A DNA stretch of 64,000 nt from Crocinitomix sp. (lineage in GTDB: Bacteria > Bacteroidota > Bacteroidia > Flavobacteriales_D > Crocinitomicaceae). This document shows positions 35,703 through 44,861 of the stretch, piece after piece. Positions within the stretch are counted from its first letter, which is position 1. Every line of letters begins with the position of its first letter. The translations under genes and the position numbers were made by a program. The notes beneath the pieces are model-generated. The model searched no databases. It had not been told where the DNA came from and saw only the letters and a program-made list of their open reading frames with translations. Location: assembly GCA_013138735.1 (NCBI GenBank), contig WTCE01000009.1, forward strand, positions 89,705 through 153,704. Reading direction: 5' to 3'.

Positions 35703-36629
35703 ATGAAATTTGAACGCCCATATACATTAAAAGAAATTGCAGACTTATTGAACGCGCCTTTTCAAGGTGACGCGAACCTGCAGGTTACTGGAATCAACGA
35801 GATTCATAAAATTGAGGCTAGAGAAATTGTCTTTGTTGATCATCCAAAATACTATAAAAAAGCATTAGAAAGTGCTGCAGATGTTATTTTGATTGATCAG
35901 GAAGTTCCTGTTCCTGATGGAAAAGGAATCATTATTTGTGAGGCACCGTTTGATGCATTTAATCAAATTACGCAACACTTTTCACCAGACATTCCTTGGT
36001 CAACTCCGAGAGGAGACAACTTTTCGGTGGGAGAAAACACAGACATATTTCCAAATGTATCCATAGGTCATAATGTAAGTATTGGAAGCAATACAATCAT
36101 TCATTCTGGAGTTGTAATTGGCGACAATTCTGTCATTGGAGATCACGTTGTTATTGGTCCTAACACTGTAATTGGGCATTATGCCTTTTACTATAAGAAA
36201 AAGGCTGACGGCTATAATCGCATGCATACTTGCGGTAGAACAATATTAGAAGACCATGTTGAAATTGGAGCACTAAGCACTATTGACAGAGGCGTTACGG
36301 GCGACACTGTTATTGGAAAAGGAACAAAAATTGACAACCAAGTTCATGTTGGTCATGATACTGTTGTTGGGGAAAACTGCCTATTTGCCGCCAATGTTGG
36401 TATTGCAGGCTGTGTCATTATAAAAAACCATGTTACTCTTTGGGGCCAAGTTGGTGTAGTAAGTGATATTACAATAAACAACAATGTAACTGTATTAGGA
36501 CAATCAGGAGTCGGGATGGATTTAGCGGAAGGAAAAACATATTTTGGATCACCATGTGGTGAAGCCAGATCGAAATTTAAGGAACTCGCAGCATTTAAAA
36601 GACTCCCGTCGATTATTGAAAATTTATGA
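35703..36629 (+). CDS. lpxD: UDP-3-O-acylglucosamine N-acyltransferase (LpxD)
   Basis: Adds the second hydroxyacyl chain in lipid A synthesis. The 308-residue form starting at [16 protein letters not shown] is chosen because a -7 promoter element overlaps the longer frame. An N-terminal uridine-binding domain (1-100) is followed by a left-handed beta-helix of hexapeptide repeats ([18 protein letters not shown]) and a C-terminal helical segment. The likely catalytic His218 is in [10 protein letters not shown]. At 308 residues it is shorter than E. coli LpxD (~340); Flavobacteriia often carry a short second LpxD, so a paralogous role is possible. Overlaps the next gene by 4 bases. Confidence 0.88.
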   Translation: MKFERPYTLKEIADLLNAPFQGDANLQVTGINEIHKIEAREIVFVDHPKYYKKALESAADVILIDQEVPVPDGKGIIICEAPFDAFNQITQHFSPDIPWSTPRGDNFSVGENTDIFPNVSIGHNVSIGSNTIIHSGVVIGDNSVIGDHVVIGPNTVIGHYAFYYKKKADGYNRMHTCGRTILEDHVEIGALSTIDRGVTGDTVIGKGTKIDNQVHVGHDTVVGENCLFAANVGIAGCVIIKNHVTLWGQVGVVSDITINNNVTVLGQSGVGMDLAEGKTYFGSPCGEARSKFKELAAFKRLPSIIENL

Positions 36630-37867
36630 TCACAGTATTAGGAAATAGAGTTGATAAATTGGAGCATAAGTTGTTATCGAACGAATTTAAGCTCAATTCT
36701 TTGTTGGAAATCACAAAGTCTATCAATTTTAATGCGCCTGTTTCTGAACTATTAGACATTTACAGCTTTATATTGCGCGAACAATTAGGTATTCGCAAAT
36801 TTGTCTTGTACAACCATCAGGTTGAATGGAAAATTATTACAAAACTGGGCGTAAAAGGAAAAATAAAAGACATTAATATCGAACGGGATATCCTAAAGTT
36901 TAGGGAAATTACCGTGATTGAATCTTCTTATAAAAAGTCAATCAATAATTTTGATGTCATCATCCCTGTATTTCATAAAGAAAAGCCACTGGCCTATTTA
37001 TTTTTGGCAGGAATCCATGATCACAGTACAGAAAACAAAGAGCGCTTTAGCAACCTCAACTTTATTCAAACCTTAACCAATATTATTGTTGTTGCCATTG
37101 AAAACAAACGCTTGGCGAATGAAAGCATGAAGCAACAACGGATTAAACAAGAGCTGGAAGTTGCTTCAGAAATGCAACGCCTCCTTTTCCCTTCTGACTT
37201 GCCTTCAAACGCAACGATTGATATTTCGGCAAAGTATTTATCGCACCATAAAGTAAGTGGCGATTACTATGACTATATCCGCTTAAATGAGGATGAATTT
37301 ATCGTTTGTATTGCAGATGTTTCGGGTAAAGGAATTTCAGCAGCCATGTTAATGGCTAATTTCCAAGCGACAGTCCGTACGCTTTATAACTTCCAACGGC
37401 TTGACTTGGAAGAGTTGGTCGTCATGTTGAATGAAAAAGTTTATACCAGCGCCAAAGGTGAAAAATTCATTACCTTTTTCATTGGAGAATACAATTCAAA
37501 AACGCGGAAATTAAAATATGTGAATGCGGGGCATAATTGGCCCATCTTGATTAGAGGAAGCGAATCGCAATTCTTAAATAAAGGTTGTATTGGTTTGGGC
37601 ATGCTAGAAGAAATCCCTTTTTTAGAAAGTGGCGAAGTGGAAATAAAGAACAATACCACTCTTATTTTATATACTGACGGTGTTGTGGAATTAGAAAACA
37701 CTACTGAAGAGCAATTTGAAACCGATCGGCTCACGAAAATTGTACAAAACTTCTATCCTTTATCCATGGAAGATTTAAACGAAATAGTTTTTAGCAAACT
37801 AGACGATTGGCGCGGCCCCTGCAACTATGTTGATGATACGGCGATCTTGAGTTGCCGAATTTTCTAG
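36626..37867 (+). CDS. PP2C/SpoIIE-type Ser/Thr phosphatase with GAF-like sensor
   Basis: A 413-residue RsbU-like protein. The N-terminal ~170 residues look like a GAF-type sensor preceded by a short coiled coil. The linker [20 protein letters not shown] leads into the SpoIIE/PP2C domain with metal-binding Asp in [23 protein letters not shown] and [12 protein letters not shown], and [10 protein letters not shown] at the end. Enzymes of this class dephosphorylate STAS proteins in partner-switching pathways; the STAS protein encoded at 30.7 kb is a candidate substrate. Overlaps lpxD by 4 bases. Confidence 0.9.
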   Translation: MITVLGNRVDKLEHKLLSNEFKLNSLLEITKSINFNAPVSELLDIYSFILREQLGIRKFVLYNHQVEWKIITKLGVKGKIKDINIERDILKFREITVIESSYKKSINNFDVIIPVFHKEKPLAYLFLAGIHDHSTENKERFSNLNFIQTLTNIIVVAIENKRLANESMKQQRIKQELEVASEMQRLLFPSDLPSNATIDISAKYLSHHKVSGDYYDYIRLNEDEFIVCIADVSGKGISAAMLMANFQATVRTLYNFQRLDLEELVVMLNEKVYTSAKGEKFITFFIGEYNSKTRKLKYVNAGHNWPILIRGSESQFLNKGCIGLGMLEEIPFLESGEVEIKNNTTLILYTDGVVELENTTEEQFETDRLTKIVQNFYPLSMEDLNEIVFSKLDDWRGPCNYVDDTAILSCRIF

Positions 37868-37982
37868 GCAAAGCCCCTTTTGCTTTTCGGAGGCTTAACT
37901 CTTTTACTTTTCGATTTGACGCATTCCATTTTGTTTGCAATTTTTATATTAAATTTATTCTGCAAAAATAAAATCCACTATA

Positions 37983-38813
37983 ATGTTTAGATCACCACTG
38001 CTTACTTTCTTAATAATTGGCCTTTTTAGTATTTCCTTAAGCTCATGTAATACAGATGCATTATCATATCCCACAGGAGAGAAATACATTGGAGAATTAA
38101 AAGATGACGTACCAGACGGTACAGGGGAAATGCAATGGGTTACAGGAGATATCTATTCTGGAGATTTTAAAAATGGTGCGATAACAGGACAAGGCACAAT
38201 GAAGTGGAATATCGGAAACACTTATACCGGAGCCTGGGAAAATTCACAACCGCATGGTTTTGGTACAATGACATGGCCCAACGGTGATATTTATAAAGGA
38301 GAATGGAATCATGAACAGCGTCATGGTCAAGGAGATATGACTTGGGGTGTTGGCGCGACATATTCAGGTAACTGGATGGCTGACATGCAACATGGTGAAG
38401 GGCTAATGACATGGGAAACCGGAGACAGTTATGATGGTCATTGGAAAGAAGATTTGCAACATGGAAACGGGTTGTTAACTTATTCAAATGGAGATGTTTA
38501 TGATGGCGAATGGAAAGAAAGTTTGTACCATGGCAAAGGAGTCTTGACATGGGCGTCTGGAAATTGTTATGATGGTCAGTGGAAAAATAATAACCAGCAT
38601 GGACAAGGAGTGTTGACCTATTCAACGGGAGATGTATATGATGGCCAATGGAAAGAAGATTTGCAACATGGCAAAGGAGTAATGATATGGTCAGCTGGAG
38701 ATGAATATAATGGCCAATGGAAAATGGGGCAAATTTCGGGAAAAGGCACCATGACTTATGCGAATGGTCTCATAAATAAAGGAGAATGGTTGAATAGTAT
38801 ATTTCAACCATAA
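37983..38813 (+). CDS. MORN_1 repeat lipoprotein
   Basis: A 276-residue lipoprotein: signal MFRSPLLTFLIIGLFSISL with lipobox LSSC (Cys22), then about ten classic 23-residue MORN units such as YDGEWKESLYHGKGVLTWAS. These repeats differ from the MORN_2/YwqK units in other proteins of this window (GxGxxTW... instead of GxWxYY...). MORN repeats form a flat beta-sheet binding scaffold. The ligand and role are unknown. The gene appears monocistronic. Confidence 0.88.
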   Translation: MFRSPLLTFLIIGLFSISLSSCNTDALSYPTGEKYIGELKDDVPDGTGEMQWVTGDIYSGDFKNGAITGQGTMKWNIGNTYTGAWENSQPHGFGTMTWPNGDIYKGEWNHEQRHGQGDMTWGVGATYSGNWMADMQHGEGLMTWETGDSYDGHWKEDLQHGNGLLTYSNGDVYDGEWKESLYHGKGVLTWASGNCYDGQWKNNNQHGQGVLTYSTGDVYDGQWKEDLQHGKGVMIWSAGDEYNGQWKMGQISGKGTMTYANGLINKGEWLNSIFQP

Positions 38814-38949
38814 GGGCACGTAATAGCCCTAAGTAAAAAATCCGTCGTCCAAGCAAATGCGAATAGCAAATTGAATTACAATCACATTCAACTACTTAAT
38901 ATGTAGTCGTTTTTACATTTTTCACTTTTCTACTTTTCATTTTCATCCC

Positions 38950-39504
38950 CTATAAATCATCTGTAAAATGTTCTGTGCGCTTTGGTTTTGCAAACTTCTC
39001 ATCATTATAAGCTTTTGAATTGCCTTTGGGAATTGAGAGCGAAGCCCAATTCTCATTCGCCGCCAATTTACCAACATAAACCAATTGCCCAATATGATAT
39101 GCATAGTGTGCATATTGTCTGTTAATCGCTTCTGTAACCGTATGGCCCATATTTCGAATGTAGATCTCTTTTTCTAAATCAGAAGCCTGCAATGGATTGA
39201 TCGCATTGAACAAACAACTCCATCCTGCCTCCCACTTGGCCTCTAATCCCGCTCTCGTTTTTAAAACATCCTCAAATTCTTGATCGCGATTCCGCCAGTC
39301 CTTCTCTCCATCTTCTGTTAAAAAGTTTGTCCACCGCGAAAGCATATTTCCTGCCAAGTGATTGACTATTATGCCAACACTATTGCTTTCTGGATTCGGT
39401 TGCCAAAATAATTGCTCGTCTGTTAATTGCGTGAAAGTTTTATCGCCCAACGCTTTATAATATTCAAACTGCTTTTTAATGGACTCTAAATAGCTCATCA
39501 TCAC
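38950..39504 (-). CDS. DinB-superfamily protein (DUF1572-like)
   Basis: A 184-residue four-helix metalloprotein. Metal ligands of the DinB/YfiT fold are visible as His in NHLAGNML (near residue 49) and His in YAHYAYHIGQLVYVGK (about 133-137). Members include thiol-dependent S-transferases, but the substrate of this one is unknown. The start overlaps the upstream membrane-protein gene by 29 bases; the third Met (six bases later) would still overlap. It is the last of three same-direction genes. Confidence 0.85.
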   Translation of the reverse strand: MMMSYLESIKKQFEYYKALGDKTFTQLTDEQLFWQPNPESNSVGIIVNHLAGNMLSRWTNFLTEDGEKDWRNRDQEFEDVLKTRAGLEAKWEAGWSCLFNAINPLQASDLEKEIYIRNMGHTVTEAINRQYAHYAYHIGQLVYVGKLAANENWASLSIPKGNSKAYNDEKFAKPKRTEHFTDDL

Positions 39505-40132
39505 TAATTTCTCCTTTTGCTTTTGATTCTGTTATTCTTACTATTTTATTTTGCACGGCTATTACTATGTTTTCAAACTTTTCGTCTCCAATTGCATTTT
39601 TAGAGATATAAAATATAGGGTCGATTGCGTTTTCCCAAGGAAAAATAAAAAGTACATCCTCTATTCTTTTTATACGGATGTTTTTAGTCCAATTATACTG
39701 ATGTTCAGCAGTAAAATCTTTTCGTCCAAAATAATCCTCGTTGATGAAAATTTCATAATCACTATCCTCCTCGAACTCCTTATCAATTTTCTCAAAATAG
39801 GTCTTAATAAATTGACTTGACTTAATTGCATTGATAATGGTCCAAATAACTAATATTAAAAATGTCAATCCCACACCTAATGCAACATATGCCGACGGAT
39901 CATCTTCCCGCCTAGAATACCCAAGCCCTCCCACTATAATCGCTATGATTAAAAATCCGACAACACTTCGTATGGAGCCGTCACGACTTGGTTTTAAAAG
40001 TCCTTTCCTAATTTTGGCCGCAACTACTAAATCAATCTTTCCTTTAAAATAAAAGTCTAGTAGAATGACTTCACTATTTGTTATTGGCTTAGATTTAAAT
40101 TTATCGTCTAACACTTCTTTCATATTATGCAA
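39476..40132 (-). CDS. Membrane protein with YcxB-like C-terminal domain
   Basis: A 218-residue protein. A cytoplasmic N-terminal strand-rich part (SEVILLDFYFKGKIDLVVAA) precedes two transmembrane helices (VGFLIIAIIVGGLGY and VALGVGLTFLILVIWTII). The soluble C-terminus contains WTKNIRIKRIEDVLFIFPW, which resembles the YcxB-like domain. Function is unknown. Two bases separate it from the 85-residue gene upstream. Confidence 0.7.
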   Translation of the reverse strand: MHNMKEVLDDKFKSKPITNSEVILLDFYFKGKIDLVVAAKIRKGLLKPSRDGSIRSVVGFLIIAIIVGGLGYSRREDDPSAYVALGVGLTFLILVIWTIINAIKSSQFIKTYFEKIDKEFEEDSDYEIFINEDYFGRKDFTAEHQYNWTKNIRIKRIEDVLFIFPWENAIDPIFYISKNAIGDEKFENIVIAVQNKIVRITESKAKGEISDDELFRVH

Positions 40133-40134
40133 TC

Positions 40135-40392
40135 CTATTTTTTAAATTTTAGTTTTATGAAATCGAACAATTCTGACACTACTTCGAAGCGTTTTTCTTG
40201 AATTAACTGTGCTTGTCCATGCTCTAATACGATAATGTTGTCAAGTTCAGTTATTGAAAAGGTATTCTCCAACATATTAATCCCAGTCTCCTTGTACCCC
40301 CCCTTGTATGTTCCCGCAATTAAAATCTCACCTTGGTAATAAGTATAGTATCCTTTGGAAATCAATTTTTTTCGTATTTCATCTATTTTCAT
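40135..40392 (-). CDS. Small hypothetical protein
   Basis: An 85-residue soluble protein (MKIDEIRKKLISKGYYTYYQG ... FDFIKLKFKK by ends) with a possible strand-rich middle. No family recognised. Its tight spacing (2 bases) to the following membrane-protein gene supports it as a real gene. Confidence 0.6.
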   Translation of the reverse strand: MKIDEIRKKLISKGYYTYYQGEILIAGTYKGGYKETGINMLENTFSITELDNIIVLEHGQAQLIQEKRFEVVSELFDFIKLKFKK

Positions 40393-40401
40393 ACTGTTTT
40401 A

Positions 40402-40502
40402 TAAAACTCATTATAATTGATCAGTAGTGCTGTGCAGAATTTGTAATCCTGCACCCGTTTTATAACCTCGGAAAGCTTTGAGCCCTCTCTAAAACTCATT
40501 AT
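40402..40502. repeat. Palindrome between 13-bp direct repeats, possible small insertion
   Basis: TAAAACTCATTAT occurs at 40402-40414 and again at 40490-40502, the second copy overlapping the last codons of the lipoprotein gene. Between them lies the near-palindrome GTGCAGAATT-TGT-AATCCTGCAC (40432-40454), with one mismatched pair. Direct repeats around a palindrome suggest a small mobile or REP-like element with a target duplication. Confidence 0.5.
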
Positions 40503-41214
40503 CCTCCAACTCAAACTCCACCCTATTCTCCTCCCAAAAACTTTCTGCTTTTTTCAAAAAACCTTCTGGTGCCGAGTCAAATTCATCTCCAACTTCATAC
40601 TCTCCACCATAGCCAATTGCCTCTGCTGTTCCTCTTAAAATGTATTTATCACCATTCTCGTATAGCAACACTTTTTGATCACTCGGACTCACGTCACTGG
40701 TGCAATTTAATCGATATCCAAAAGTGATTTCACCATAGTTATCGTTGTCAATATCACTCAATTCTATTTCATCTAAATGGTATAAGATTAAATCAAACTC
40801 ACAGTCTTTTACGAAATCTGTTAAATCGCGCAATAAGCTGCTTTCAGCATTGCTCGAAACGATATAATGATAAACATGCAAATATTGATCTGTTGTTTCC
40901 CATCCTTCTGAATTTTCTGGATGTAACTGGGGCTCTTCCAAAGTTCGTATAAAATAATTTTCGCCGTTTTTATCTTCCCAATACCAACAATCGTTGAAAT
41001 TTCCTGCATAATCTAAATCGGGCAAATCAACTGCTTTTACTTTTCTTAATCCAAGATCCATTGGGACTGAAGTATCTGCCGTTTCAGATTCATCTGGAGT
41101 GTCTAGCTGCTCGGTTAGATTTTCTGAAATAATTTCCGAATCTCCATTTTCTGAAGACTGACAGGCTAAAAAAAGGAATGGAATTAGGTATATCGTTTTG
41201 TACATGGCTTTCAT
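40489..41214 (-). CDS. Hypothetical lipoprotein
   Basis: A 241-residue lipoprotein: signal (M)YKTIYLIPFLFLACQSS with lipobox FLAC, then an acidic tether. The body has LSDIDNDNYGEITFGYRLNC and ends in a helical EGFLKKAESFWEENRVEFEL segment. The DIDNDNYGEITF part, with its flanks, reminds me of the M949_RS01915 family annotated near surface polysaccharide genes, but this is a weak match by memory. Either of the first two Met codons could be the start. Its last codons lie in a 13-bp direct repeat. Confidence 0.75.
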   Translation of the reverse strand: MKAMYKTIYLIPFLFLACQSSENGDSEIISENLTEQLDTPDESETADTSVPMDLGLRKVKAVDLPDLDYAGNFNDCWYWEDKNGENYFIRTLEEPQLHPENSEGWETTDQYLHVYHYIVSSNAESSLLRDLTDFVKDCEFDLILYHLDEIELSDIDNDNYGEITFGYRLNCTSDVSPSDQKVLLYENGDKYILRGTAEAIGYGGEYEVGDEFDSAPEGFLKKAESFWEENRVEFELEDNEF

Positions 41215-41287
41215 TTTTATTAAAAATAATGAAAATTGAGAATGCTATCAACAGTTCTGTCGCCAAATTTTGAAATAAGCACAAAAA

Positions 41288-41314
41288 AAGGTCAGACATT
41301 TATCGTCTGACCTT
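41288..41314. terminator. Stem-loop terminator after folE
   Basis: AAGGTCAGAC and GTCTGACCTT pair perfectly over 10 bases with a 7-base loop; a T run follows on the minus strand, downstream of folE. Confidence 0.9.
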
Positions 41315-41335
41315 ATTTAGTATTGTTTAAGATTA

Positions 41336-42007
41336 TTATAAACTCACCTTCATTTGTAGGTAATTTAAAAACTCTTTTCTTGTTTCATGATCTTTAAATC
41401 TCCCGCCAAACTCACTTGTTACTGTGCTGCTTTGAATATCTTTTATTCCACGAGAATTGACACAAAGGTGCTTTGCATCAATCACACAGGCAACATCATC
41501 AGTCCCTAAATACTTTTGTAAGTGCTTTACAACTTGGATAGTCAAGCGTTCTTGAACTTGCGGACGCCTTGCATAATAATCTACAATGCGATTCATTTTT
41601 GACAAACCAATAACTTTTCCATCTGAGAAATAAGCAACATGTGCTTTTCCTACAATTGGTAAGAAATGATGTTCACAGGTTGAATAGACAGTGATGTCTT
41701 TTTCAACCAACATTTCTGTATAGTTATATTTATTGTCAAATGTTGAAGCTCTGGGTGCCTTTACAGGATCTAATCCTCCAAAAATCTCTTTCACATACAT
41801 TTTCGCCACTCTATGGGGCGTTCCTTTAAGGCTATCATCAGTCAAATCTAAGCCGAGCGTGTGCATGATTTTTTCAAAATGCACTTCAATTTCAGCTATT
41901 TTTTCTTCGTCGGACAGTTCAAAGGCGTCACTCCGCATTGGAGTGTCTACAGAGGTCATCATATGATCGTCCCCTACCTCGTCAATTATGTCTAAACCGT
42001 TTTTCAT
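41336..42007 (-). CDS. folE: GTP cyclohydrolase I
   Basis: Converts GTP to 7,8-dihydroneopterin triphosphate, first step of folate and pterin synthesis. At 223 residues it matches type I FolE. Zinc ligands are in STCEHHFLPIVG and KHLCVNSRG; GLSKMNRIVDYYARRPQVQE and SSTVTSEFGGRF complete the family pattern. It has its own -7 element upstream and a strong terminator downstream. Confidence 0.96.
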   Translation of the reverse strand: MKNGLDIIDEVGDDHMMTSVDTPMRSDAFELSDEEKIAEIEVHFEKIMHTLGLDLTDDSLKGTPHRVAKMYVKEIFGGLDPVKAPRASTFDNKYNYTEMLVEKDITVYSTCEHHFLPIVGKAHVAYFSDGKVIGLSKMNRIVDYYARRPQVQERLTIQVVKHLQKYLGTDDVACVIDAKHLCVNSRGIKDIQSSTVTSEFGGRFKDHETRKEFLNYLQMKVSL

Positions 42008-42024
42008 TATTTATTTTATATATA

Positions 42025-42032
42025 CAAATTTA
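42025..42032 (-). promoter_or_regulatory. -7 promoter element of folE
   Basis: On the minus strand TAAATTTG, an exact TAnnTTTG match 18 bases upstream of the folE start codon. Confidence 0.6.
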
Positions 42033-42188
42033 CGTATTATTTTGTTCTACTACTGTACAGACGCAAAGATTGTGCCTTGCTTACGTTTCTAAATTATAAC
42101 AATTGTCACTTCTATTTGTTCAAACATCTATTTTATTTTGATATGTGCTATCTTTAACTCTAGTTATCAATACTATAAATTCACAGCT

Positions 42189-42590
42189 ATGATTGCCATT
42201 GCTAAAGTTTTCGGAACCTCACTCGATCAGGACAACTTTGAACTTACTGCTTCTGTATTAAGTGATGATTGTATTTATATAATTGGGACAGACACATTAA
42301 CTGGTCCGCTAGCTATTTGTAATTCTTATGAAGAAAACATGCTAGCCGGTCGCAAAAAATTAGATGAACTCCAATGGGGCGAAAGCAAAATCACACGCAT
42401 TAATGAGAATCAATTCCATGTTCATTTTACAGATTATTTAACCCATCAGAATAAGAAGTACACGCACCGTTGCCAGCAAAAGCTAAGTATTAATTCGCTA
42501 GGAAAAATAAGCGAGATTGAGCATATTCATGATCAAGAAGAACAGGATAGGTTAGATGCTTATTATAGAATAGTTGGTTTAAAAGAATAG
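42189..42590 (+). CDS. Small NTF2/SnoaL-like hypothetical protein
   Basis: A 133-residue protein when read from MIAIAKVFGTSLDQDNFELT; the earlier Met would add 17 unlikely residues. The layout (helix, then TASVLSDDCIYIIGTDTLTG, and strand-rich FHVHFTDYLTH) resembles the NTF2-like cone fold of SnoaL proteins. No catalytic residues can be assigned. It is convergent with the frameshifted lipoprotein gene that follows. Confidence 0.6.
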   Translation: MIAIAKVFGTSLDQDNFELTASVLSDDCIYIIGTDTLTGPLAICNSYEENMLAGRKKLDELQWGESKITRINENQFHVHFTDYLTHQNKKYTHRCQQKLSINSLGKISEIEHIHDQEEQDRLDAYYRIVGLKE

Positions 42591-42602
42591 AACTAAGTTG
42601 AA

Positions 42603-42831
42603 TTAACCAGCCGCATACCAACCAACAGGTACGTTTTTTACAATAATTGATGGAATAGAAATTGGACTCATGCCACTTTCACTTCGGTCAAAAACCGCAA
42701 GACGTGAATATCTCATGTGAACTTTCTAAATCTTCAAAATAATCAGGCGTTTTGGGTTGATCTTTATCCTTATCACAACTAGCAAATAGTGCTATTACAA
42801 TTAGAAAGCTGAATCCTATGGGATTTTTCAT
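42603..42831 (-). pseudogene. Frameshifted small lipoprotein gene
   Basis: Reading from an ATG at 42829-42831 gives a lipoprotein signal MKNPIGFSFLIVIALFASCD (lipobox FASC, Cys19) and an acidic tether, but the frame stops after 47 codons at 42688. The continuation lies in the next frame (DRSESGMSPISIPSIIVKN, then VPVGWYAAG) to a stop at 42603. Removing one T from a run of five Ts restores a single 75-residue product. It could be a real inactivation, a sequencing error in the run, or a genuine 47-residue lipoprotein. It occupies most of the gap between its neighbours. Confidence 0.6.
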
Positions 42832-42983
42832 AATTCGTTTTTAATATGATGGTCACCGGGTAGATTAAGTTGCATGCAAATAAACTTTGTATAACAAGGT
42901 AATAGTTTTTAAAGCAAAAAGTATCACAATCCATCTGTGATCAAGTTTAATTTCAATATATTAACTGCAAAAAATAAGTTTAA

Positions 42984-43505
42984 ATGAAAAATCTCTGGAA
43001 AAAAACAGATTTATGGTATCGTGAAAATTACCCAGAAATAATAGAGACGTTTAATGCGGGCGCAAGTGATACAGATTTTGAAGAATTGAAAAAAAACTTT
43101 GGTTTTGAACTTCCAAAGGGTTTTGTTGATAGCTATAAAGTCCACAATGGGCAGGATACTGGAGCCGTTTTTAATTCTGCAATCATAGATCCTGACAGCG
43201 AAGGATTAAGTTCTATTCAAAAAATTATAAGCACGATAAAACTCTACAAAAAAATGAACGAAGATGCTTTCCCTGTAGATCCGGCAAATGTAGCAAAGGG
43301 TATTAAACCCGTTTTTTGGAATGAAAAATGGCTCCCGATTATGGAGGATGGTGCGGGTAATTCTTATTTTCTAGATTTAGATCCGGCAGAGGGAGGTCGA
43401 ATAGGTCAAGTTGTTTTAAGGTTCTATCAAAATCCGTCCTACGAACTGGTAGATACCTCTTTAAAAAGTTGGATTAAAGGTTTTGTAGATGGCAATCTAG
43501 ATTAG
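42984..43505 (+). CDS. SMI1/KNR4-family protein
   Basis: A 173-residue protein. The family pattern is visible as FEELKKNFGFELPKGFVDSY, YKVHNGQDTG and WLPIMEDGAGNSYFLDLDP, ending in a helix with SLKSWIKGFVDG. SMI1/KNR4 domains often act as immunity proteins against polymorphic toxins, but the family also has housekeeping roles. No toxin gene is adjacent here, so it may be an orphan immunity gene. Confidence 0.85.
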   Translation: MKNLWKKTDLWYRENYPEIIETFNAGASDTDFEELKKNFGFELPKGFVDSYKVHNGQDTGAVFNSAIIDPDSEGLSSIQKIISTIKLYKKMNEDAFPVDPANVAKGIKPVFWNEKWLPIMEDGAGNSYFLDLDPAEGGRIGQVVLRFYQNPSYELVDTSLKSWIKGFVDGNLD

Positions 43506-43619
43506 GATAATGTTTGTCCTAAATGACTCAGATTAGTACCTGTTCGGTAAGTATTCCTAAGAAAAAACAACATCCTAAATTAAATCAATTAGGTTTGTAT
43601 AAACAAGAATTTTCCTTAA

Positions 43620-44072
43620 GTGCAAAAAATTAAACAAAAACTTTATAATGCCTGTGCGGCCTATGTGTCGCAAAGAGTTGAAACGGCTAATAATGCTGTT
43701 GTTGATGCGCAGGCATCTGCCAATTCAGAAGAAAAGAGCACCGCAGGTGACAAGCATGACACGGCCCGCGCAATGATGCAACTAGCGGCAGAGCAAAATG
43801 CCAAACATTTAGCAGCAGCAAAAAAACTGAATCATGGAATGACCTTAATAGACCCTGAGTCATCAAATCCTAAAATTGGCCTAGGCAGTTTAGTAATTGC
43901 CTCTAACGGTAATTTTTACATTGCCATAAGTGTTGGGAAAATAGAATTGGATGGCACTTTATATTTTGCGATCTCCCCTTCTTCGCCAATGGGGCAAATA
44001 TTAGGTGGACTAAAAAAAGGAGATGAAACGGAGTTTAATGGGATGAAAATTGCGATCAAAGAAGTATTTTAA
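43620..44072 (+). CDS. GreA/GreB-like protein
   Basis: A 150-residue protein starting with GTG; no ATG gives a fuller N-terminus. The N-terminal helices contain NAVVDAQASANSEEKSTAGD and KHDTARAMMQLAAEQN, the pattern of a small Bacteroidota family related to Gre transcript-cleavage factors. The C-terminal FKBP-like part has IGLGSLVIASNGNFYIAI and YFAISPSSPMGQILGGLKKG. It could bind the secondary channel of RNA polymerase; this is inference. Some databases mislabel the family as 3-oxoacyl-ACP synthase. Confidence 0.75.
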   Translation: MQKIKQKLYNACAAYVSQRVETANNAVVDAQASANSEEKSTAGDKHDTARAMMQLAAEQNAKHLAAAKKLNHGMTLIDPESSNPKIGLGSLVIASNGNFYIAISVGKIELDGTLYFAISPSSPMGQILGGLKKGDETEFNGMKIAIKEVF

Positions 44073-44153
44073 TGCGTTAAATACGCGGCATAAAAACCAC
44101 ATTTATAAATTAAAACAGCAAAGTCAAATCTTAAAATAGAGCATTACATTTTT

Positions 44154-44846
44154 ATGAAAAAGTCAGATATTCTGTTAAAGGTTCTGATCGTTATGTTAGC
44201 GGCTCTTATGGTCTATGGCGTTTTTAAAAGCATTTCTGAAAAATACGACACCCTTGAACCTTTTGCAGTAGAGAATTATGAAATTACAGATGAAGGGCTT
44301 CTGAAAATTTATTTCAATAGAGAGCTTCAAAAAGATGAGGATATTGCCCTCTCCGTTTATATTGCTAACAATGAGAATAAGGGCGAAAGAGCTAGTATTC
44401 CAATAGACAACGATACGAAAGCGCAGATTTTTAATTACGACTCAAATAAAAAAGATACTGTAAATGTCGCGTTTAATCAGTTGATCAAAAACCATGTTGC
44501 AAAGGTTGATACAGTTTCTGCATCAGCTTTCAAGCTTGCGAATGGTAACAGCAATGAAACAACATTTATAGACGGAAAAATATGGTTCTTATGGCAGCAC
44601 TTCCAAAATTATAAGTCATCAGATCAGCAACCGATAGAAGAAGTTAATCGCCATACTTTAGACATGGAAATGTGGTCGAGATCCTTATTACAATTTTCTA
44701 AAGGAACTTTTGACGACAAAGGACAAAAACAAGGGAAATGGAAGTGGTATTTTTCAAATGGCAGCGTTTTAGCCGAGGCAACTTTCAAAGATGATATCGT
44801 TTCGGATTCTCTAAGCATTTATAAATTCAACGAAAAAATGGACTAG
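44154..44846 (+). CDS. Membrane-anchored hypothetical protein with one MORN_2 unit
   Basis: A 230-residue protein with an N-terminal transmembrane helix (ILLKVLIVMLAALMVYGVF), an extracytoplasmic domain of about 170 residues without recognisable family, and a C-terminal single YwqK-like unit (GKWKWYFSNGSVLAEATFKD). It is followed after 15 bases by a small lipoprotein gene. Function unknown. Confidence 0.75.
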   Translation: MKKSDILLKVLIVMLAALMVYGVFKSISEKYDTLEPFAVENYEITDEGLLKIYFNRELQKDEDIALSVYIANNENKGERASIPIDNDTKAQIFNYDSNKKDTVNVAFNQLIKNHVAKVDTVSASAFKLANGNSNETTFIDGKIWFLWQHFQNYKSSDQQPIEEVNRHTLDMEMWSRSLLQFSKGTFDDKGQKQGKWKWYFSNGSVLAEATFKDDIVSDSLSIYKFNEKMD

Positions 44847-44861
44847 GTTTGTTAACTTATT

